A program made the translations under genes and the position numbers. Below, piece by piece: positions 58,901-64,000 of a DNA stretch of 64,000 nucleotides. This stretch comes from Ypsolopha sequella (Eukaryota; Arthropoda; Insecta; Lepidoptera; Ypsolophidae): NCBI GenBank assembly GCA_934047225.1, contig OW204009.1, forward strand, positions 18,116,898 through 18,180,897. Direction: 5' to 3'. Within the stretch, counting starts at the first letter, position 1. Each line of letters opens with the position of its first letter. Under the pieces are notes generated by a model. It had not been told where the DNA came from. It made no database searches and saw only the letters and a list, made by a program, of their open reading frames with translations.

Positions 58901-59618
58901 AATAAAGAAATTTAAGATAAAAAACCCGGTCCAGGTCGCTGTCTCCCGGTAGGGTGCCCAGAATGCTAGCAACGTTCCCACTTTGGATGGCCAGACTGAT
59001 CCTCTGGCCGAGGTACGCGCCAGCCCTCCGGTCACCCGAGACATCGACCAGGCGCGACGAAAGTTCTTTAAACAGTCGCCGCGCCTCCGGACCCCACGGA
59101 CCCAGCGTCTCCACCCCAAACGGCGCAAACATATAGCACCTGTCCAGTGCGGAAATCTTGCGCCGTTTGTTGCTTTCGGCAGTGCCCGCCGCTGCACCAG
59201 CGGCCCTGCAGCTTTGTTGGACATAAGAAGCCGCCAGCGTGTCCACGCATGTTGCGTCCCACACTAGCGGCCGCCCATGCTTCCATGCTGTCAAAGTCAT
59301 GCCGTCGGGCCTCTTTCCATCGTCCCGAACGACTCCTGTCGGTTCACGGGTCGAGGGTACGTTGATCGTGGTGAAGGCCCTTCGGATAATGTCATGCAGG
59401 CCGTGGAGCCCGGAACAGTCCAAGTCAGCTCCGCAGGGGCAGCGATGTGGTTGGGTTTTTGTTTATAAATAAATATATCATATTTAATATAATTATTTTA
59501 AATTTTCAGGAGATCAAAAGCAATGGCAACACTGGGGCTGATACTCAATTCAATAAAGAAAAAAAAAGAAAAAAAAACTTACGCCAATCACCAGATACAG
59601 CGGGCTCAGTGCTTTCAT
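47619..59618 (-). CDS. Gene 2: secreted acidic Asn/Thr/Ser/Glu-rich repeat protein, 783 aa (3 exons)
   Basis: Assembled from exon 1 (59618-59583), exon 2 (55280-55247) and exon 3 (49900-47619). The N-terminus reads MKALSPLYLVIG, IIAVVSALPAP, G, DHVRKEKHNCIYLD: a signal peptide with likely cleavage after VSA. A non-repetitive domain (about residues 24-110, with EEQINYVVDKLTDFLNEI and a DDEEEE run) is followed by about 560 residues of Asn/Thr/Ser/Glu, including three 62-residue repeats and dozens of N-X-S/T sites. The last 90 residues are again non-repetitive (KALNKTGPFIVYRQDLDKNE). It is likely a heavily glycosylated or calcium-binding extracellular protein. Silk-gland, cocoon or mucin-like function is inference. 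Family not recognised. Confidence 0.78.
48531..49090 (-). repeat. Three 186-bp tandem coding repeats in gene 2
   Basis: TTCATAGATA recurs at 48531, 48717 and 48903, an exact 186-bp (62-codon) step. Units 1 and 2 (minus-strand order 2 and 3) are nearly identical; the N-terminal-most unit is shorter and diverged, with an ENVLNDENVLNE duplication. Confidence 0.85.
50126..50755. mobile_element. Foldback element in gene 2 intron 2
   Basis: Ends GATCCCATCAAAAACATAAA and reverse complement. Arms of about 266 bp (50126-50391 and 50489-50755) with only a few mismatches and a roughly 100-bp centre. Non-coding. Confidence 0.82.
50814..51385 (-). pseudogene. OTU-protease-like relic, frameshifted
   Basis: Upstream frame: HLVVPIPGDGLFHSLSFSMYG and MRCAVVEYVVAHWDEM; downstream frame from about 51089: TTTYGSVSELMTATALYPFTF, VYENGRLRGSFGG, GSFLGGHYEMLLP. 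In order these match OTU domains (GDGxCLF, then the GG/SELxA helix, then the H-Y/F-D end). The catalytic Cys of GDGNCLF is absent (GDG-LF) and one indel near 51080 separates the halves. It is probably mobile-element derived and lies in gene 2 intron 2 on the same strand. Confidence 0.5.
51600..52760. repeat. Cluster of GGGTTCCGTA-family fragments
   Basis: GGGTTCCGTA or its complement occurs at about 51607, 52030, 52140, 52262, 52525, 52637 and 52665, alternating with CCGGTTTTA-type ends and a duplicated 240-bp block (52075-52320 and 52310-52540). No coding potential. Confidence 0.6.
53600..54245 (+). pseudogene. LINE C-terminal Cys/His fragment split by a hAT element
   Basis: CPHCGEEEATKHYLG before the hAT insertion and ECFIYSSLRWELLGDDHIKEEDL after it form one frame when the 413-bp element and one 8-bp duplicate are removed. 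This is the terminal zinc region of a Jockey/R1-type LINE. Confidence 0.65.
53691..54103 (+). mobile_element. Internally deleted hAT transposon, 413 bp
   Basis: Ends CAGCGTTTCTTAACCT and AGGTTAAAAAACGCTG; 8-bp duplication ACTTAGGG at 53683-53690 and 54104-54111. 53790-53955 (plus) keeps the end of the transposase: TYLCEKAFSAFVYTKNKYRN then RLKVESYLKLQLSS and a stop, the hATC dimerisation motif. The rest of the transposase gene is gone. Confidence 0.85.
54250..55240. other. Gene 2 intron 2, repeats
   Basis: Holds a CTTGCTAAG/CTTAGCAAG hairpin near 54632-54672 (shared with 44670-44705), a GC-rich block at 54730-54850 and AT-rich DNA. No coding exon recognised. Confidence 0.35.
55247..55280 (-). 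CDS. Gene 2 exon 2
   Basis: A 34-bp exon after a long pyrimidine tract and TTGTTTTCAG, ending CCAG|GTATGT. Phase 0 in, phase 1 out, matching exons 1 and 3. Codes for IIAVVSALPAP. An in-frame ATG at 55316 would instead give MKCFMFFFHCFQ before the same residues; I prefer splicing because that stretch is a typical polypyrimidine tract and exon 1 fits. Confidence 0.72.
55561..55736 (-). mobile_element. Short Helitron-like element, 176 bp
   Basis: On the minus strand, TCACTACATAGTATAAAACA after an A and GGAGCGGGTCACTAG before a T, with no target duplication. It carries the GCAACGGATTTTGATGCG block common to an insect-wide repeat family. Confidence 0.55.
55745..56090 (-). pseudogene. RTE-like LINE 3' fragment (family 2, copy 3)
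   Basis: Best copy of the family: the minus strand near 55770-55830 reads DRREWQSPGKAYVQQWTN. It runs directly into the nuclease-like ORF at 56029-56502. Confidence 0.6.
56029..56502 (-). pseudogene. Retroelement nuclease-like C-terminal ORF (copy B)
   Basis: Starts with a Cys/His cluster (HRCRCGIEVDQFGHHGLSC), then RPDGMTLIPW and VWDATCVDTLAASH, then KRRKYADLSSDYIFAPL. The end is replaced by unrelated sequence. It keeps the N-terminal zinc-like cluster that copies A and C lack. Same-strand position within gene 2 intron 1 or 2 debris. Confidence 0.6.
56628..56858. mobile_element. 231-bp MITE, CTG target site (copy 2)
   Basis: Near-identical to 9099-9329 and the same length. CTG at 56625-56627 and 56859-56861 confirms the 3-bp target duplication. 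Confidence 0.78.
57247..57388. mobile_element. 142-bp MITE-like inverted repeat
   Basis: TCGATTCGGCTAA / TTAGCCGAATCGA ends with further imperfect pairing (TTTGACAG / CTGTCAAA; AAGACAAAGACAG / CTGTCTTTTTCTT). Confidence 0.6.
57801..58118 (-). other. Unidentified ORF, 105 codons
   Basis: Lys/Arg/Gln-rich C-terminal half (AGKRWCAENGRNGKPLKNLK). No recognised family, no splice context. It lies in gene 2 intron 1 and could be transposon debris. Confidence 0.2.
58875..59423 (-). pseudogene. Retroelement nuclease-like C-terminal ORF (copy C)
   Basis: Longest copy of the core: KRPDGMTLTAWKHGRPLVWD, ATCVDTLAASYVQQS, KRRKISALDRCYMFAPFGVE, TLGPWGPEARRLFKELSSRL, QRISLAIQSGNVASILGTLP. The Cys cluster is reduced to GLHGLHDIIRRAF. 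It lies in gene 2 intron 1. Related to 4277-4666 more than to 56029-56502. Confidence 0.6.
59583..59618 (-). CDS. Gene 2 exon 1 (start codon)
   Basis: ATG at 59618, 12 codons, then donor GGC|GTAAGT in phase 0. Codes for MKALSPLYLVIG, the first half of the signal peptide. No clear TATA box. LINE-like coding remnants (TQEHMFLEC) begin only about 60-110 bp upstream, so the promoter may have been altered by an insertion. Confidence 0.68.
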
Positions 59619-59769
59619 AACAAAAAAGAACTGGGCAACTTTTTTTTCTTCCGAGTGCTCCGGTATCCGCCTCACTTATGCAAACCGAGACTAGCACTGA
59701 CTCAAGAACACATGTTTCTCGAGTGCGTAAGTCCATTTAAAATTGAAATGAAATACTACACGTAATGTT

Positions 59770-62530
59770 TGTTCTATGTAACTACGATGTAGAATTTTGG
59801 ACCGGGGGAAAATTTTAGAAAAACAAAATTTACCTAGTTCTTGACGTAAGTGACGGTAGTTTTGAACAAATATACTTAAGTTACGGTAAAGGTTCACTAA
59901 GCGGGTAGAGTCAGCCTGGCCCTATGGACAATACTTTAAATTGTCTCTTTCGATGTATGCGAGAGATGATTAAGTTATAATTTGTGTACATAAAGCATTA
60001 ATAGCGGTTTCACAGCCGGATTGTGAAATATCCGCCTTTTTCTAATTGATCGAAACAGAACACTTAAGGCGAATGGATACGCCAACCGCAATTTGAACCT
60101 GTCTTTGAAGGCCTACTCCTCCCACACGGATGGTCCAAAAACTTTCATAAAAATATATGATAGGCATTATGGAGTCAAAAATAAATTTTAAGTTTCATAA
60201 CTCTTTTTCTATTGTAAGTTTTGACAAAAAAAAAACGAAAATTTCACATGATTAACACAATAATTCTCTTACTCCTTACAAACGCCTAAAGCGATTTTAA
60301 TTATTATTTCACCAAATTATAGAAAACTTTTAGATCTGAAAAATTTAAGTTCAAATTTTTTTTTTCTTTAGTGGCGTCCATGTGAAAAGTATTATTTTCT
60401 CCTATTTTGCGCTAGCCGCAGACGCAGTGGTTGTCGTAACAGCCACTTTTCAAGGCACGCTGAAATGAACATTATTTCAATGTCGTTTCCGTTGATATTT
60501 GTACCGACACACATCGATTTGCTTATTTAGCGTGGTCATACGCCTTAAATTCAAAATTCACTTAATAGTTACTTTTACATTTAATTTTACAATCCGGCTG
60601 CGGTACCGCTTGTTGACGGTTGTGATTGTCGGAACTTGGTGGAACTTGTTACAACAAAAACATTATACGAAAATATAAGGTGACATTGATTGATATATCC
60701 AAATTCGTACTGGAGACTTCGTAAGTGATCAGGAAACTTTGAAATCGTTGTCCGTAACATGGTTAATTCTGTGAAAAACGCAAAATAAAATTTTGGCTTC
60801 CTATACAAAATAACTCGGGGTTTTTTCGCTAGTAATTTTTTTTAAAATGAATTTTTACCCGGTTTTGAAACGACCAAAACTTTTATTCAAGTGTCTGCAT
60901 ATTTTACTGCTCGCAACCTGAAAAAGTAAATAAAATGGTACTTTGTTAATATTGTAAACTAACAGGTTGATTTATAGTTATGTCGCAGCTGAATCACACA
61001 ATATGTTGTATTACTAAGTGCCTAGAACTTCTACTATATACAATATTGTACATAGTGCTATTCTGCAAAATTAAATAAAACAATTAGTCAGCAATAGTGG
61101 GGGGGGGGGGGGGGGGCTACATTTATTTTTGCTATTATAGAATTATGATGACAATTTCCTACCTATACTACAGTCTTTAATTCACCTTCACGTATTTTAA
61201 TAGTACAGGATATCTCTATTTCATCTCTTCTTCTTTCTTTTCTATACATATGTGTGTCTGTCTGTACGGTTCCTTATAACTTGGGAACCACTTAACGGAT
61301 TTTGATGCAATTTTCATTTTTAGATAGAATATTTCTCTGGGAAGGTTTTAAGCTATGTATAATTACGCTATGACCAAAGGAAGCAGCGCAGTGAGAATTT
61401 TAGTGAACCATGTCCTAGGTTTGCCTTAGCGTACAGCGTAGTAAGCCGAGTGTTGCGGGTTCAAATCACGGACAGGATTTTTCTTTTTTTTTTATATTCG
61501 TTATACATATGTTTAATAGAATATACAGTAAAACGAAATAAATATTACGTATATAATAATATGGCCTAATTAAATAAAATAAAGACGCACTCGGATGGCG
61601 CCATCTTGGTAAATACAATGAAAATTACGTCTGACACAGTCAAATGTTTTAACATACTTACGTTTATGCGATGTCACTAGATGTCGCTGCACGTTTATAC
61701 ATCGCGATATAATATGACCTCCTATAAAAAATGCGATCGTCGCCGAGCCAACGCTAACGCAGTACAAACTACTACTCGATGGATTTTGTTGCAGTTTTCA
61801 TTGCAAGTTAGAGCTTATCTTCGGAAAGGGTTTAGGGTATGTACCATCAATTCATCACGCTCTACTAAGACCAAGGGAGCAGCGCCATAAGATGATCAGA
61901 GCTCAAGTGAAACATGTGGTAGGTAGGGTCGCCAGAGTTCGCCTTAACGCCTTACCGTAGTAGGTAACCGAATCAGAATCATACATTTTTTCTCAAGTTT
62001 GGATATATTTAAGAGGATGGCATACCCTAGCAACTTCTTTTATTACCCGTCCAGCACAAGTCTAATGGCAAAGACCTTCTTTGCTTTTCATAGAGGCGAT
62101 TTTATGTTGGCTCTTTGGCCTCTTTTTCTTGGACGCGTAATACTAGAGTGATCACGCAGCGAAACAACAAATTGGTGTGGTTTAAGCTAATACTGAAATA
62201 TTTTGTAGGGATAAAATATTGGATTTAGGTAACATCCCTTCATATTTCTATTGCCTTTTTTATAAAAAAAAATCAAGTTGACCTCTTAACCGCGTTTTTG
62301 AAACGAACGTTCATCTATAAATCTTAATACATTGTTTATAGGTGGAATCCCTAGATAAAAGATCGATAAATCAAATATATTTTATTCAATATGAGGAGAG
62401 ACCTAGTTTCTTCCGAGGAACCCTTGAAAACCTGGTGTTGTTGATGTTCTAGCTTCAGGTAACCGGTTAATCGATCTTGAGGAGTGTTTTTGTAAAACAT
62501 GGTGACAACGGTCTGATAAACTTCGCTTTG
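59770..62530. other. Repeats upstream of gene 2
   Basis: No gene. 60390-60560 shares a GCTGTTACG-type MITE block with 45392-45847; 60680-60800 is half of the 7521-7782 MITE; 61230-61480 and 61770-61990 are two copies of a lepidopteran repeat (ACGGATTTTGATGCAATTTTC, GGTTTAAGCTATG). A minus reading at 60593-60655 (FRQSQPSTSGTAAGL stop) could be a chance ORF or the last exon of another gene. Confidence 0.4.
61099..61116 (+). repeat. Poly-G run (18 G)
   Basis: Second long G tract of the window, in AT-rich DNA. Confidence 0.8.
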
Positions 62531-62535
62531 TAAAA

Positions 62536-63050
62536 AAACCGGCCATGTGCGAGTGAGACTCGCGTACCTAGGGTTCCGTATTGTAGATGACAAATTTAAT
62601 TTTGTAATTTTTTTCGTGAATTTGTCAACCGCTTTATTTTTCCTGTAATTTTTACGTAAACACATATTACCATGATTTTTTTTCATATTTTTTGGTCCAT
62701 CAGTTTTGGAGATAAGGGAGGGGGACATACATGTTTTTATGATTTTTCAAGGATTTCTCGAAATATATGCAATTAAATATAGCCAAACTATATATTTTTA
62801 CAATCGCCTTTTTAATACTTTATTGTATTTTTAGGATAATATTTTTTATTTTTCTCACTTTTGTTTTGGAAATATTTTGAACAATTTCAAATTTTTCATA
62901 TTTTTTTTACACCTTGATATGTGGGCAAATTAATGATATTTTTGTGCCAAATTTCATGTCTTTATCTTTAACGGTGCTAATGTTTTGAGGCTGTGACATA
63001 CGGACGGACGGACGGACAACGGAGTCTCACCACAAAGGTTCCTTTTGTAA
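62536..63050 (+). mobile_element. GGGTTCCGTA-family repeat, near full length
   Basis: Starts CCGGCCATGTGCGAGTGAGA...CTAGGGTTCCGTA and ends with GCTGTGACATACGGACGGAC, GGAGTCTCACC and AAAGGTTCCTTTTGTAAC. About 515 bp; best reference copy for the family here. Confidence 0.7.
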
Positions 63051-63074
63051 CTTTTATCATATTATCATATTTAT

Positions 63075-63412
63075 TTTATCATCAAAGAGCGTCCAGCTGG
63101 CTTCAATATGTCGCGAAATGTCTAGTTTCGGCTCAACCGCCTAAGGACTGGAGTGGGCAACTGTGCTTACCTCTGGCATAAGTGGGATTGGTGTGAGTCA
63201 ACGGCTTGTGAATGTGGACACCCACAACAAACAATAACCCACATTGTCTTCCAGTGCCCCATTACGAGATATGATGGACCAGCCGAAGATTTCCTAAAAC
63301 TTTCCAGCGAGGCTATTGATTATCTTAATAGTTGTAAATTTTAATATAGTCTTTAAACTAAGTAAAAAGTTAAAAACCAGTGTATAATGACATACGATAA
63401 ATAAATAAATAA
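63075..63412 (+). pseudogene. Jockey-like LINE 3' end
   Basis: Encodes ESTACECGHPQQTITHIVFQ, CPITRYDGPAEDFLKLSSEA and IDYLNSCKF then stop, the terminal CCHC-like region of a Jockey-type polymerase, followed by a (TAAA)n tail. Confidence 0.65.
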
Positions 63413-64000
63413 ATCATATTTATTAAATAATATCATACAGTCAAGTCAAATTTCTAGGATCTTGTGTAAAATGGCTGAACTTTACACATTGCCGGTGGCA
63501 GCATAATAAATTATACCAATAACAAGTTGTTTGCTATATATGATATGTATTATGTTTGCTATATATGTATTATGTTGGGAATTTAATACCTTATTAATTG
63601 ATTTAAGTAGTTTTATTTGTTTTGTTTGTTTACACATTTGTCTTACCTACGCGTAGCAACTTCCGCACCTTATGAAAAGTGTTACACGACAGAGGCCTAA
63701 CACTTGGGACACCGACAGGAGCTATCGCTGTAGAGACACGAGATTGCATAAATGTAAAATGTTTACATAAAATTATAAGGTTCAATAATATTAGTTGGCG
63801 AAACTCAAAACATAGGTAGTACCATGTCTATGGTATTATTATTATTTATGGTATTATTAGTCTATGGTAGTACTAGTCTATATGAACAATGTTTTCTCTT
63901 CCTCCCATACAAATTGCTCCGATCAGCTGACTGGTCCAGTATGGAAAGGTGAGAATAAATTTTAAGAATTTCGCTTAGCTCCCATACAAACAATTGTTCA
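63413..64000. other. No recognised gene
   Basis: AT-rich, with a duplicated TATATATGATATGTATTATG block at 63535-63575 and a TTATTATTATTTATGG-type duplication near 63830. Confidence 0.35.

Noticed and set aside
60587..60808. Ser/Thr-rich ORF ending TSGTAAGL-like stop as a third silk exon
   Set aside because: No convincing acceptor, and overlapping repeats explain the sequence; kept only as a note.
1..64000. tRNA, rRNA or CRISPR loci
   Set aside because: No cloverleaf with intact A and B boxes, no rRNA blocks and no spaced direct repeats of CRISPR type were recognised; the host is eukaryotic.

Overview
This window is eukaryotic nuclear DNA, almost certainly from a lepidopteran (moth or butterfly). 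It is AT-rich, has GT-AG introns, lacks bacterial-style gene packing, and is full of insect transposable elements: BEL/Pao, Jockey-like and RTE-like LINEs, hAT, Helitron-like and foldback elements, and a dispersed family with GGGTTCCGTA ends. No tRNA, rRNA or CRISPR was seen.

Two host genes can be assembled by splicing, both on the minus strand and both predicted to encode secreted, low-complexity proteins. Gene 1 has its TATA box at 21158-21165 and runs leftward off the window start. Exons at 21071-21115, 18446-18482, 10722-11012, 10517-10567 and 8963-9016, followed by tandemly duplicated exons at 238-303 and 1-51, give a signal peptide, a Gly/Gln/Tyr/Asn-rich exon, Ala-rich exons and Gly/Ser-rich exons. 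All exons after exon 2 start and end in phase 1. This resembles a silk-like (sericin or fibroin type) structural gene, but I do not recognise the family. Gene 2 has exons at 59583-59618, 55247-55280 and 47619-49900. It encodes an inferred 783-residue preprotein with a signal peptide and an acidic Asn/Thr/Ser/Glu-rich body holding three 62-residue repeats. I infer that both may belong to a cluster of silk, cocoon or mucin-like genes.

Most remaining DNA is mobile. The best element is a complete BEL/Pao LTR retrotransposon (25988-32822) with identical 465-bp LTRs, a 5-bp target duplication and an uninterrupted 1772-codon Gag-Pol. It sits inside an older Jockey-like LINE (about 25510-33690, minus). 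Other clear insertions: hAT elements with 8-bp target duplications at 11452-11706, 23049-23571 and 53691-54103; a foldback element at 9072-10107 carrying two nested MITEs; a perfect 264-bp inverted repeat at 41801-42351; two Helitron-like copies at 19246-20861 and 34295-35885; and a long inverted-repeat element at about 36805-38576.

Layout: 1-21.2 kb, gene 1 with repeat-filled introns; 21.2-25.5 kb, hAT and gypsy debris; 25.5-33.8 kb, BEL inside a LINE plus remnants; 34.3-47.6 kb, inverted-repeat elements and LINE debris; 47.6-59.6 kb, gene 2 with repeats, an OTU-like relic and nuclease-like relics in its introns; 59.6-64 kb, repeats and a LINE 3' end.
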